Below, in pieces: positions 47,346 through 59,679 of a stretch of 64,000 bases of DNA (its first letter is position 1; every line of letters starts with the position of its first letter). Source of the DNA: Torreya grandis (lineage: Eukaryota; Streptophyta; Pinopsida; Cupressales; Taxaceae); assembly GCA_037957365.1 (NCBI GenBank), contig JARHVA010000082.1:1105001-1169000 (forward strand), read 5' to 3'. The position numbers and the translations under genes are program-made. The notes beneath the pieces are model-generated. The model did no database searches and was not told the DNA's origin. It was given only the letters and a program-made list of their open reading frames with translations.

Positions 47346-50250
47346 ACTAGTTTTGATTGTGTTCATACCATATTGCCTTGCCTTCACCTTTACATGTTAT
47401 AATGGCATGAATATTTGATCATATTTACATGGATATTTCTATATATATATATATATTGCTTTCTCAGTTCTATTATAATTGTTACTATTTATAATGTAAT
47501 TTTCTTACATTCTACTCTACATGAAATTATACTATCTTTCACTTTGCCTCATGCCTTCAACCTACAAAGTTGAAGCTCCACAAGTTTTATCTAATTGTTT
47601 TATGCAACATCGGGCCTATAAATACAAAACGACATTAGATAATGTTAACGTTTGGATTTTATGTCATGGTTAGAGGATGAATAGGAATAAAAAAAAATCT
47701 AAGCTATAATTTGTAAGTTGATTATCCCTAGCTACTATTTAATGTAAAATGTATTTTATAAATGGTAAGAAATGTTCAAGGAAAAATACATAGAAATACA
47801 ACTATTTTTTCTAGTTCAATATTTTTTTAGACAAACAAGCTATATATGCATATTTTTAGTCATGGAATTTCAACCCAAAAGTCTACGGTGTTTGTCCTTG
47901 GCCATGTAATTTGCATTTTCTGGTCTAAAGATCACAAAATCACTGAACTGCAACAAGGTCACCTCCATGTTTACATCAATATAAAACCATATTAAAGAGC
48001 AGCTAGCAACAGACAACAAACGAGACATCAAAATCAAGATGATATTGATCAACACAAAAGATATTTAAGAGCCCATACATCTCAAGATGATCATATCAAT
48101 GGCTTTGCTTTATGATTATGACCCATGTTGTTTACAAGTGCTCTACGAGTATAGATAGGAAACATGTTGATTTGCAGTGTCGGTAAATGTTTTAAGACAA
48201 ATGGGAAACTTAATTGATCCCTTGAAGTGAATCAGACCACCTCATTGAACCAAAGGCACATCAAAAAAATTGTTATTCGTGTGTGCGTCCTTATAATAAC
48301 AGAGGCTTTGGCAAGAGCTATACAAGACAATATGAAGTGTCAAAATAACCCAAAAGATATTGACATGGCATTTTGAGTTCTATTTGAATAGTCATAACCC
48401 AAAACATATTAACACCTTATACATAAAATTATGTAACCAGGTGAGTAGTTAAGAATTGCACTTTGTTTGTACAGAACCACTGGATGTAAGCTTTTCAAAA
48501 TACCATTTAGTTTGTGAATTTGATAGTGTAGTGCAATGTTATACTTTCATTTATCTAGAATCTGAGGGTAAAAAAAGAGTGGCCATTCAATATACCAAGT
48601 AGTTTCATAAGGAAGTAAAGTTATACAAGCACACCACCTGCCAGAAATGTTTTAAAAGATGGAATGACTACCTACAAAATCTCAAAAATGTTAATCAATG
48701 ACTTGATTCACATACTACAATAAAATGCTACCAAATTTTACGCTGCATATCACATTAATTAAAAAATTTGTTGCCATAAGAAAATACAAGCCACCATTCT
48801 TAAACTAGTTCAACATACACTATATTTATTTATAAACACACAACATTTTCAAGCTTCTAAGATTGATCGAAGACTCAATTTCTGAACTGCCCAAAGAATC
48901 TAGTTAATTTTTTCTGATTAAATGTATATTTTGTAAGAAATGTATGCAAATATTGCATTTATCTTTGGCAACTTCTCAAATATTATTTTCGTCTATGGAT
49001 GTTGGTCTTATGAGTGTCCCTAGGGGAATGTTCTTTACGATGTTGGTGTTTTTCATAAACAATTTACTTTAGTAATATTATTTTGTTGTCATGGACATTA
49101 TTGATTATGTAAGATGATTGGATGTGTATCCTAGCCATGTGGTGCTTAGGAAGTTAGCACTTTAATATGTTGTGGGAATAATAGTAATGGACTATTTTTT
49201 TGGATAATTGGTTTTGTTCTTTCAAAAATTGTAAAAATTAGTTTCTCTAATTTGAATATTTAAGGAAAATGATTTCCAAGTTTTTATCTAAAATTTGTAT
49301 TAATTTGTTAGAATCATTAAAATATAGAAGTACTAGAATTGACACTCAAAGGTGTTTACGAATGGTTGATAGATCTCTATATGTATGGGTCTATTAGTTT
49401 GGTCTTGCATAATATTTGTTTTAAATTTATGGGCCTATGTGCTTAGTCGTTGATCATAGTATTGACTACCTTATGCATAAAATTATAAATTACAAATAAA
49501 TTCTTGAATTGGTACCATTTTTAATGGGTTTATAATTTCAAATTTTAAATAGCAATTTCCACAAATTTGTATTGCTTATGCGCATGCTCGTCCCTACCAC
49601 TCAAGATGCACAACCAATAAAATTTGGGAGCATAATTTATGTGTTCTTTCATTGGTATTTTGGCAAACAATTTGTATGCCTTCAATTTGTTTCATTTTAA
49701 GTTTTCTAGGAAAGCCACAAATACCAATGATATATTATATTAATTATTTAATATTATAATGTATACATATTATGATTATAAATACATATTAAAATATTAA
49801 AAAAATATTTGTGATATTTTTAAATTTGTTTAGATTGTTTAGTTTGTTAAGAATAATTTGCCTTTAATATCGTCTAGCGATGTTATTTATTTATGTTATT
49901 GTGTTTATCTAAAACTTGTGTTTTATTATTTTGAATAATATTTTGTACTAACATAAATAATAGCCTCCTTTTTGCAATAATTTTATATAAATTTTTTTTA
50001 TGATTAATAAATATATTGATAAGTTTTAATCAAGAAAGAAGAAAAATGGGAATTAAATATGATTAAAAGTAAGATAAGTATAACTTATTTTTTTTTAATA
50101 ATTTTAATTTTTTTTGACAATTCAAATTATTTAGATTTTATTAGAATAATTTTTGTTTAATTTTTTATGAATTTAAGAGTAATTTTCTTCATTATAAGTA
50201 TCTATATACTATGTTGACCTCTTTGGTTGCATATTTAATTATTATTTTTA
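47346..50250. other. Unassigned AT-rich intergenic DNA
   Basis: No convincing coding sequence. A short (TA)n tract lies at 47441-47456. The right part (about 49700-50200) is extremely AT-rich. Confidence 0.4.
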
Positions 50251-50262
50251 GGTAAATGTTTT

Positions 50263-52270
50263 TGATATGGAAATAGAGAAATTGGAAAAAACATTGAGAG
50301 ATTCTAACATTCAAGCATCGTATAGGGTTTATTGTGAAAATATTTTAATAGACTTGAAAAGATTCAAGAAATGTTAAAAGCACACAACCCTTTCAATCTA
50401 GAAAATCTTGATCAATTCAAGCAAAAATTAAAAGATAGTGTTTTGGGAACAATGGGATTCAAAGAAGTAGGGAATCTTGTATCAAAACATATGATTAAAA
50501 ATTGTTGTTTTCTTGATTACAGTGGACAATCTAGGGTACAAGGGTACGTAGTATCCAAATGTAAGTGTGATCTTATGGCACCCTTGATATATCCTAGGTT
50601 TGTTGCTGCACATGGTCAATATCTAAACAATTACCAAATTTTTCTCTATTTTGCACAACAGTTATATGTTGAGGTTCATTTAAACCTTAGTGTAAATTAT
50701 TGTGATATCCTTGCATACGGTGGACAAGCAAAAGGAAAAGTGAAAGATCGAGATGATTATTGACGTGAGGGAATACCTTCACCTCCTAACACTCGTGAAC
50801 TTATAGGAGATGGATATCAAGTTTTTTTACCTAGTTTTGACCATGTAGTAACACCCTTGATTACCGCAAGCAATAGATGGTGTGGCAAACATTGCTCGCC
50901 ATACACAAACAATTTCACTTGATCATGTGGGTGCTTTTTTATTGCAACAACCAGATACGAGCATCAGATCATCATATGAGGCTTATATAAGGGCACATAT
51001 AGTGTCACCTAGTGACATTAATTGTATTGGTGATATGAGTCAGATGCATAGGGTTGCACATATTCTTGCTAATGATTTATTGTGTGCTTATCAGGTCATA
51101 GGAGTTGATCATGGTATCCCTCTTTCTTCTATTATTGGATATGTGGAGGACACTATCCATAATATTGATAGCAGAACTAAGACACTAGACTCAGTCTTTG
51201 ATAGTGTGAGCATTATACCACCTGAGACTCACAGTGCACATGATCAAGATACAGGACCATTGTTAGCATTGTTTGCTCTTAAGCAGAGTTCTAGAGCCCC
51301 TGTACATAGTGTTGATCAACATGTAAGTGGTATTGATGTTCATCAATATTCTGTGGTATATTTTAAATTAATTTTTTGTGTTAATTTTAAATTATGTGTA
51401 CATTTTATTTTTTGTTTTAAGTTTCTTAAATTATTTTATAAAACTAATTGGACTACATTTTGACATATACATGTATATAGCCTTCTGCCTCTTTCCCTCC
51501 TGTTTCACTTCACACGGAGCCAATGTTACTACCATTTTTCATGCATGACACACATAGTCAGTTAGAATCTCAACATCTTCAACACCCCTAAGGATATAGT
51601 GCATTGCTTATGTATGAGGGGACTAGTTTATCATTGGGGTCTCTTGGATGTGACTTCAATTTGCCTGAGGTTGAGGGGGATATGAGAGAGACAGTTTCTA
51701 TTACTTTTGCTATTGATCTTATTGTTCTGCATGAGGGGCCTATGTTATCATTGGGGTATTTTGGAGGTGACTTCAGTTTACATGAGGTTGAGGGGGATAA
51801 GAGAGAGACAATTTCTATTTCTCATGCTATTGATCCTATTGTTTCACACACAATGGAGGGTAATGTTGTGCATGTTGTTGAGCCTACTATTCAGGTAGTA
51901 GATGATGTATATCCTCAAGGTGACATGCATACTAGCTCATTAGAGGTATATACAAATTTAACTTATATTTTTTCTTGGTTATAAAAAACTAATATGATAC
52001 ATTCTAATATGTATGTATTTTTTTGTATACAGGGATCTACGGGGCATGGTTTGACATGGAGTGTTTGTCGTACTCCTAGGCATTTTGATTTGGAGGAGAC
52101 ATATACAGAGGTGCAATGTTGTGATATTTATTTAATGATCAATTAAAAATTATTTTTAGTTTTTGCATAGATAAAAGCATTAAATAATTATCAAGTTAAT
52201 AATTTATGGAGTTTTAATTAAGATATTAGTGTCTTTTAAATGCAGGATCAATAACATGATGGTAGTGAGT
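50263..52270 (+). pseudogene. Unrecognised multi-exon coding-like region
   Basis: Open segments at 50371-50763, 50882-51355 and 51481-51943 read like one protein split by a frame change near 50860 and plausible introns: 51356-51480 (GTATAT...TATAG), 51944-52031 (GTATAT...ATACAG) and about 52111-52246 (GTGCAA...TGCAG). Blocks include NPFNLENLDQFKQKLKDSVL, YVEVHLNLSVNYCDILAYGG and SLDHVGAFLLQQPDTSIRSS. The C-terminal part has a 39-residue tandem duplication (see 51616-51849). I do not recognise the family. The coding-like frames joined by consensus introns suggest a gene rather than chance, possibly transposon-borne. Confidence 0.45.
51616..51849 (+). repeat. 117-bp in-frame tandem duplication
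   Basis: Two consecutive 117-bp units (51616-51732 and 51733-51849) encode related 39-residue blocks that start EGTSLSLGSLGCDF and EGPMLSLGYFGGDF. The length is a multiple of three, so the frame is kept. Confidence 0.8.
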
Positions 52271-52332
52271 GATCAGAGACTCGCACTAACCAACGATGAT
52301 GCTTGTAGTCTTTTATTTGTAATTTTATATTC

Positions 52333-53510
52333 ATGTATATATTTGTTTTCATGTATATTTACATTTACACTTTTATATATGACAAACACTCAATGACATA
52401 TGATTGTTTATATACTTGTGATTTTGGATTAGTTGAAGTTAGTAACATGCTTTGTGTTGGTGCACAAAAAATAGTAATATTATTGTTCTATTTCTATGCA
52501 TTTCTTGATATACAATTTAATATTTTATCTTATCATATAATTTGGTTAAGATTGTTTTCTTTAATGCTGCAACTTAATTGAATGCATTTGTAATCATAAT
52601 TTTACAATATTGTATGTCATCTTTATTTCGATTAAACCTATAATCTTTATTTTACAATAATGTATGTCAACTTTATGGTGACTTATGAGCGAATATGAGT
52701 TCTATTCATGATATAAGAAGTTGTATCTAGTGTATCTATGCAGTTACAAGTCTTGGTGATCTCAAGGGTATGCAAGCTTAGGTAGGCCTGACCAAATGAG
52801 ATAGGTTGATCAGTGCGAAATACAAGATGGAAAAGGTGAGTATTGACAAAGATCTAGTATGTTGTCTTGGAGGTGTATGTAACCAAGTTTGAAGTCATAG
52901 ATTTGCAACAAAATGCGTAAGAGTGGTTTTAAAGTTTCTTGAGTTTTTTTAGAGTTCCACCCATGTCATCTAGTCATATGGCTATGTGGAAGATTTGAGT
53001 GTTTGCCTCATATGTGTGGAGACATTGTTTCTAGGCTATTTAGGCCTAATAGGTTAGGATATATAATGTGTCCTAAGTGATTTAATATGCATTGTTGTGC
53101 AACTGATTCACCCCCCCTCAGTAGATACTTCCAACATAAATACTGGCCAAGTGTATGTTTGCAGATAGCTACAATTGTAGGCATGAAATCAATAAAGAAT
53201 GACCAGGTGTATGTCTATAGATAACTACATATCAATAAAATAATGGCATTAATTCAACCTCTGCCAAACTTCAATATTTCCTAACATTGTTAAGTTAATT
53301 TTTTTAAATATAAACAAAAATACAAATTGTGAAAAAAGACACATCAATAATAACATTAAATTCTATATAGATTATGAGTTTCATTGACTATTAAAAATGA
53401 AGGCATATTTAATAGATTGTAAATTGAGAGTCGATTGTTATTGTAGATTGCATACTTAACATCACAAAAATGAAAAATAAATCAATTATGAAAAACTATA
53501 GAAGACTGAT
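52333..53510. other. Unassigned DNA with LTR-like fragments
   Basis: No gene seen. A pyrimidine tract (TTCACCCCCCCTC at 53109-53121) and two copies of a GTGTATG-GATA-CTAC block (53151-53173 and 53206-53228) suggest retroelement debris. Confidence 0.3.
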
Positions 53511-53519
53511 TGGTTCAGA

Positions 53520-54871
53520 TCACTCCTCTATAACATGTAAGATCCTTTCATGATCTTCCTTGTCTAGTTTCCACTTAGTTTGACCACATGCTTATTTCAC
53601 TCTAGGAAGATATAAGCTAATTGTTATAACATGTGGCTATAATTCAAGACTTTGTTTTGTAGTTCATAATCAATAAAGTGAACCCACTTGGAATAACCTT
53701 CACTTGTCTCAAATATGTCCCTTGAAGCACAATCGACCAATAAGAAACAAGATTCCCTCACTTATCATAGCTTTTCTTAACTTGTTCATTTGTTTTATGC
53801 ACCACAACAAGTAGTAACTAACATTTTCAGAGTTTTTGGTAGCAATTACTGTAAATACATCTCCTACAATATAAATAAAATATTATATGATATATGAATT
53901 TTTATTAGAATCTAAACAAGAAATAATTAAATTTATTCTATATTAAAGAATCATATATATAGAAAGGCTTGTATAGTTACCTATTTCAACTAGCCTAGAT
54001 ATGCGGTCGTAATATGATGATATCAAAGGAGCATACTCAACGTTGTCATCTTGATATGCCCCATAGGAATCATTCACAACTAGCTGTATCATATTTCATT
54101 GCCTGACATAACCACAAGCTTGACTATTACAATTATCATAATCTCCTACGATGCAATCATAACAAAAACAAGAATAATCTCGTTTTGAGTGCCCAATTAT
54201 AATTATTAGTGCTCATAACAGAATGAACTGACCTGGTATTGGGTATTATTTGACAACCATACACTAATATGCGATCAATTCCTATTTAGATATGCAACCA
54301 ATTTAAAAATGGAACATAATAACATGTGTTTAATAAAAATGAATGGAATACATTAAATGCATAACATATCTGTAATTTCCCAAATCACCCTATGTGGAGG
54401 TGGCTTCTTCCCAGCTAGAGATGCACTATTTGAAAAATGTAACCTACACCATTTAATGATAGTATGGGCAGCACTAAATCGATCTCCATCATAGTTCATA
54501 CTTTGTTTCCCTAGAGCACTCTTGATGTAAACACCAACACCATCATGTTCCCCCTTCCCATGACCACTCTAAAAAAAACTCCACACATGAGGCTTATTAA
54601 GAAATTGATCATATCTACAAAGTGAGAAAAAAGGCCTTGAAGATTTAAACTGTACTGCATAACCATTTGATCAAACATGGTGTTTTTAAAAATTTACATG
54701 GCGCTTATCAAGATCTTTGAAAAATATTTTAAAACAATGTTGAACAAAGTGTGTGTCATGGTCTTTATCATCACTAATGGAGAAGTGATATTCTTTTATG
54801 ATCAATAGTTGAATATAAGAATTGGAAACTCCATATAAATCCATTTATGCATGCCTATAACACACATACAC
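53520..54871 (-). pseudogene. Transposase-like gene, C-terminal half (interrupted)
   Basis: From 54871 downward on the minus strand: YIQLLIIKEYHFSISDDKDH and HDTHFVQHCFKIFFKDL (near 54700-54800), then SNGYAVQFKSSRPFFSLCRY (near 54600-54660), HVWSFF and GHGKGEHDGVGVYIKSAL (near 54510-54570), and IIKWCRLHFSNSA. After likely introns the sequence continues with DVFTVIATKNSENVSYYLLR (near 53790-53870). Proteins with an SD(N/G)CAGQFK motif and an HGKGEHDG motif occur widely in plants and animals as uncharacterised, probably transposon-derived proteins (from memory). Here the motif Asp is Asn and its Cys is Tyr. Stops are present. Confidence 0.6.
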
Positions 54872-56102
54872 TGATCCATAAACTACACTGAATTAACTCA
54901 AAGTGAAGTTTTAAATACGAATACTGAATTTCTCAACACTTAACAAATTCTCAAAAAACTCAAAAGAACTTGTAAAATGTTTTGGCATAAAATGTTCTCG
55001 GTTGTTGAACCAGTTTTTTTAATAACGTTGTGTTATAATTATCAAAATTTGAATTACTTGCATGAGTTCATTTACTAATTAAAAGCAACTCAACAAACTG
55101 AATCAAAATCATGCACAAAAATGACAATTACCAAAAACTCGAAACGTGATAACAGAGTTCAGCTCAACAAATGATGCCTACATCTCTGGGTTCTCCAAAG
55201 GAGTGGACCATTTCCATTAAGGGCATTTCAAAAACCTGGAAACAATAAACAACTTTCTTGCAAGTTGATCTCTCAATGCAAAAATTCACCTTCACTATGA
55301 CTGATAATCAAGCCCGGCACCTTCGAATTTTGTGAGTCTTCACACCTGCAAAGTTGCTTCAAAAGTCCTAAAAATTTCCTCTATGGGCTGAAAAATACTC
55401 TTCCAATATGTAAATTGGATAGAAAGAGTATTAAAACTAAGTATTATGTCTGAAAAATGGATAAAAATCCATTACATAAGCTTTCCCAAAGCTTTTACAA
55501 AGTCTCAGCTTCTTAAAATAAAAAACACAGTCCAAAACTTCCTTTCTTCAAGTAAAAATTAGTGCCTTTTATAACACTTCAAGACCCGTGGCTGAAGTGG
55601 TCAAGGCCATACCCTTTTACACAGGAGGTCAAGGGTTCAAAACCTCCTTCCTCCATTCTAGGCACTCAAGCTCTCCTTTCTAGGTGCTTTGACTCCTTCT
55701 TGGGCGCCAAGTTTGAATATTTCCTTGGGTGGCATGGAGGTTCCTCCTTTAGCGCCTTTGAAAGGTTTGAAAATATCAAATGAAATGTGAATAAAAAACA
55801 CCTAAGCCAATTTTTTTGCCCTTGATTTTTTTTGCCACGTGTCAAATGGCTATTGGACCATTTGAAATTTCAACAGTGCCATGTGTCGACCTCTGATAGG
55901 TCCAAATGTTGAAACAACCTTGAAACACGTGCCACATGTTGCAAGGGACATTTTTTGACCAATCTTCAAATGACCATATCTTGAGCATTCAGACTCCATT
56001 TTTCGAATCATGAAAAGTGCCAAAAAGCTCTTGACAAGCTATATAGTGTGCCACCATTGAAACTCTGACTTGAAACCTTTTTCATAACCCAATTTCTGAT
56101 CA
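54872..56102 (-). repeat. 3' LTR of the G-patch/knuckle element
   Basis: 1231 bp. It aligns end to end with 58026-59251 with scattered substitutions and a few small indels. It contains a SINE-like tRNA promoter in antisense orientation. Confidence 0.9.
55583..55799 (+). mobile_element. SINE-like insertion inside the 3' LTR
   Basis: Box A TGGCTGAAGTG (55589-55599) and box B GTTCAAAAC (55635-55643) match the polymerase III consensus at every defined position. A body follows and ends in an A-run near 55793-55799. Imperfect flanking repeats AACACTTCAAG and AACACCTAAG may be the target duplication. It runs opposite to the LTR element. Confidence 0.6.
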
Positions 56103-56790
56103 CACCTCCCCAATGGAAGGCTTTTGGTCTCCAAAAGTCCAATAACCCCTGAAATCTTTTAATTGGTCTACTGCATCAATAAAAATAGAACCCAATCATA
56201 GAAAGAGGTATAAACAATTGCATTAAAATGATTCACAATCATACTACAAATATGCCTAATCCAAAGGCATGAGTAAGTGAATCTGTAACTGCAAAAGTGA
56301 TTACACATATCAAAATTGTTTGCCCATGTCACATCCTGTAAAGTGGTGAACTGTCAAAAACTGAAACAATCCCCAATGTAACTACAAAACAAGTTTATAA
56401 TGCCAACAACATATAATAAATGTTGTGGACATGTTGCAATACAATGCCCTAGTATGGGACTTATATGCTAAGCAAATGCAAACAACCAAAAGTGTATGCT
56501 GCCTAACATTTAAACATGCCCATAGGGTCTTAACAATGCATCTATACATCCCTGTGCCAAAATAGATACATTCAAAATAGTATTCAAATAAGTGTTATAA
56601 GGAATCAACTCAACCTACAACATGCATTCTACTATTATCTCCAATTGATCAAATGAGTTCGAGTCCTCTAGACAACTCACACAGCATAAATAGGAGATTC
56701 AAAAACTTAGAGTTATCAAAAAGTGAAAATTGAAAAACTTCATATGGTAAACCTGTCTTGAAGTGTTCCCACCAACTCTAATCTACATCT
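56103..56790 (-). other. Internal 3' region of the Gag-only element, no pol
   Basis: No protease, integrase, reverse transcriptase or RNase H motif is present between the Gag stop and the purine tract. This absence defines the element as non-autonomous. Confidence 0.6.
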
Positions 56791-56791
56791 A

Positions 56792-57970
56792 TCAAAGCTT
56801 GTTCATTCCCTTAGGTGAATTCTTAACCATGCTTTGCAAAAAGAATGTAGTGATAATCCACTTAACCATTTCTTTCTTCCTAGTGAAATTGATTTCCTTA
56901 GTGGATTCCTTAGCATCATTATGGATTGAATTAGCTTTATTGACCTTATTAATAGGTTGATAAATCATCTTAGTTTTACCATTTCTAGAATGATAAGATG
57001 ATTGAAGCTTAAAACATCTATCAATCCTATGTCCACTCACTTTACAATGAGTGCAAACAACCTTTTTAGGTGAGGTCTCCCTTTTACCTCTTCTCACTTC
57101 GCCATGACGAGAATGGTTCTTAACACCTACAATCTACTTAAAAAAAGCATGTCTCTTCCAACAAAAGGCAACACTATGGTTATGTATCCCACAAAAAGTG
57201 CATGGAAATGATTGCATTATCTTCTGAATGTTAAATCCAAATTTCTTAAACATAAAAAGTGGATCAGAAGATTTAGTGCTAACTCTAGTGTAATAACTAG
57301 GAGGTGGAATCTCAATACCTCTTCTGCCTCCCTTCTCACACTGTACATGCTCTACTAGTGGCCTCGATTCTTTGTTATTAGAAGCTTGTCTTCCTTTAGC
57401 CATGGAGGAAGTTTCTCCTTTATCCACCTGCTCACTAGTGTAACCCAAACCTGCATGAAGAGATCTATGCTCTACTTGTATTGGGTTAGTAATTCCTTGG
57501 CCATCTCGACCAAGACCTCTTCCATTAAAGCTCATTTTCATCAACAATTTGGATCCTATACCCTTAGTGTGTTGTTCAAAACTACCAAAAGCATCATTAC
57601 TTGAATCCGAATCTGAATGGAAAGAAGAAGTAGATGAATTACGTGGCGAATAACTTATAGTGCATTCAATCATAGTCTCTGCATCCAAAGTTGAAGCCTT
57701 TACCTTTTCACACTCACCACATTGCAATATAATCAAGAGCTCATCCTTGGATTCAAGCTCTGATTTTAAACTTGCAACTTGCTCTTCAAGGGAATAGAGC
57801 TTGCATCTCAAGAATGCATTCTCATCCTGAATCTGGCCATTGGTGCTTTCAAGCTCTTCCATATTGGCTTTATGTGACAACTTGCCCATGGTTTCCTGCA
57901 AACACACTGATTCCACAACTGCACACTTCAATCTAATCAAGTGATATTGAAAACCAATAATTGAAAGCAA
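56792..57970 (-). pseudogene. Gag-like protein: coiled coil, G-patch, two CCHC knuckles, one stop
   Basis: The frame opens at 57970, about 40 bp after the primer site. Residues 35-83 form a charged heptad-type coiled coil (SLEEQVASLKSELESKDELL). Residues about 137-177 match a G-patch: GSKLLMKMSFNGRGLGRDGQ followed by GLGY. Residues 257-270 are a first CCHC knuckle, CTFCGIHNHSVAFC. An in-frame TAG at codon 279 interrupts the gene, and the same frame then continues to a second knuckle, CTHCKVSGHRIDRC (about 306-319), and ends at 56792. Apart from that stop the frame is open for about 1.2 kb. I see no standard copia Gag N-terminal domain. The stop could be a recent mutation or a readthrough site. 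Confidence 0.8.
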
Positions 57971-58010
57971 CTGTTAAAACTCAATCAGAAGCTAACCCAA
58001 CATTCTAACT

Positions 58011-58023
58011 GCTCTAATACCAA
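58011..58023 (-). promoter_or_regulatory. Primer-binding site (initiator tRNA-Met)
   Basis: On the minus strand TTGGTATTAGAGC lies two bases inside the 5' LTR end and matches the copia primer site with one C-to-T change. Confidence 0.85.
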
Positions 58024-58025
58024 CT

Positions 58026-59251
58026 TGATCCGTAAACTACACTGAATCAACTCAAAGTGTAATTTTAAATACGAATACTGAATTTCTCAAAACTTAACAA
58101 ATTCTCAAAAAACTCAAAAGAACTTGCAAAATGTTTTGGCATAAAATGTTCTCGGTTGTTGAACCAGTTTTTTTAATAATGTTGTGTTATAATTGTCAAA
58201 ATTTGAATTACTTGCATGAGTTCATTTACTAATTAAAAGCAACTCAGCAAACTGAATCAAAATCATGCACAAAAATGACAATTACCAAGAACTCGAAATG
58301 TGATAACGGAGTTCGGCTCAACAAATGATGCCTACATCTCCGGGTTCTCCAAAGGAGTGGACCGTTTCCATTAAGGGCATTTCAAAAACCTGGAATAAAC
58401 AACTTTCTTGCAAGTTGATCTCTCAATGCAAAAATTCACCTTCACCGTGACTGATAATCAAGCCCGGCACCTTCGAATTTCGTGAATCTTCACACCTGCA
58501 AAGTTGCTTCAAAAGTCCTAAAAATGTCCTCTATGGGCTTAAAAATACTCTTCTAATATGAAAATTGGATAAAAATAGTATTAAGACTGAGTATTATGGC
58601 CATAAAATGGATAAAAATCCATTACATAAGCTTTCCCAAAGATTTTACAAAGTCTCGGCTTCTTAAAATAAAAAACACAGTCCAGAACTTCCTTCTTCAA
58701 GTAAAAATTAGTGCCTTGTATAACACTTCAAAACCTGTGGCTAAAGTGGTCAAGGCCATGTCCTTTTACATGGGAGGTCAAGGGTTCAAAACTTCCTTCC
58801 TCCATTCTAGGTGCTCAAGCTCTCCTTTCTAGGTGCTTTGACTCCTTCTTGGGTGCCAAGTTTGAATATTTCCTTGGGTGGCCTGGAGGCTCCTCCTTTA
58901 GCGCCTTTGAAAGGTTTGAAAATATCAAATGACATGTGAATAAAAAACACCTAAGCCAATTTTTTTGCCCCTAATTGTTTTTGCCACGTGTCGAATGGCT
59001 ATTGGCCCATTTGAAATTTCAATAGTGCCACATGTCAACCTCTGATAGGTCCAAATGTCAAAATAACCTTGAAACACGTGCCACATGTCGCAAGGGACAT
59101 TTTTTGACCAATCTTCAAATGACCATATCTTGAGCATCTGGACTCCATTTTGCGAACCATAAAAAGTGCCAAAAAGCTCTCGACGAGCCATATAGTGTGC
59201 CACCACTAAAACTTTGACTTGAAACCTTTTTCAAAACCTAGTTTGTGATCA
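58026..59251 (-). repeat. 5' LTR of the G-patch/knuckle element
   Basis: 1226 bp, TGATCA...GGATCA on the minus strand. It carries the same antisense SINE-like head as the 3' LTR. Confidence 0.9.
58732..58945 (+). mobile_element. SINE-like insertion inside the 5' LTR
   Basis: Second copy of the element at 55583-55799. Box A TGGCTAAAGTG (58738-58748) and box B GTTCAAAAC (58784-58792) both still match the consensus despite a substitution in box A. Presence in both LTRs shows it was acquired before the last transposition. Confidence 0.6.
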
Positions 59252-59573
59252 TGCACCATGATGGTCACCTGCTCAGTGTGATAGTATTGTGTTTAAATAT
59301 CTTTTGATGATAAAATGAATAGTTTTCTCTAAAGTCAACTAATAACACAATTGATCCTAGGGGGAATGTGTTCTTAAATATTTTAAACTAATTTGGTTGC
59401 CACTTTGCATAGTGACAATGTTTTATATGAGGACCAATCAACTTACATAAACTTTCCATGAATGTGGAAATAGGGACCACATCCTCTGAGAAGTCTAATA
59501 TTGTAGCAAATTTTCTAGTTTTTGTGTCATATTTGATGTATTTAAACCTACATACAAACACATATATGTACAT
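59252..59573 (-). pseudogene. Transposase-like gene, middle part, up to the LTR insertion
   Basis: On the minus strand: ISTFMESLCKLIGPHIKHCH, then IVLLVDFRENYSFYHQKIF (near 59300-59360), matching the VDF-ENY-F--Q block that precedes the SDNCAGQFK block in this protein type, then QYYHTEQVTIMVH up to 59252. Homology resumes at 54871 on the other side of the retrotransposon, so this is one gene split by the insertion. Confidence 0.6.
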
Positions 59574-59679
59574 TTTAAAAAAATATTATATAAATAATTC
59601 ATATTTACATTCAATTAATAGTTATACACAGATTGAAACTCACCGCTTCCAATTCACACTCTAAATTGTGTCATTGTCT

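Larger units (their letters stand above)
54872..59251 (-). mobile_element. Non-autonomous LTR retrotransposon with G-patch/zinc-knuckle Gag
   Basis: Two highly similar LTRs (54872-56102 and 58026-59251) flank 1.9 kb. On the minus strand the 5' LTR ends GGATCA, followed after two bases by the primer site TTGGTATTAGAGC (58023-58011; initiator tRNA-Met). A purine tract TTGGGGAGGTG precedes the 3' LTR (about 56103-56112). The LTRs begin TGATCA and end GGATCA. Flanks TACAC (54867-54871) and TGCAC (59252-59256) resemble a 5-bp target duplication. There is only a Gag-like gene and no pol. The high LTR similarity indicates a relatively recent insertion. Confidence 0.9.

Noticed and set aside
55583..55660. 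Possible tRNA-Ser/Leu-like gene
   Set aside because: It is inside both LTRs of a retrotransposon, has poor stems and is followed by a SINE-like body.
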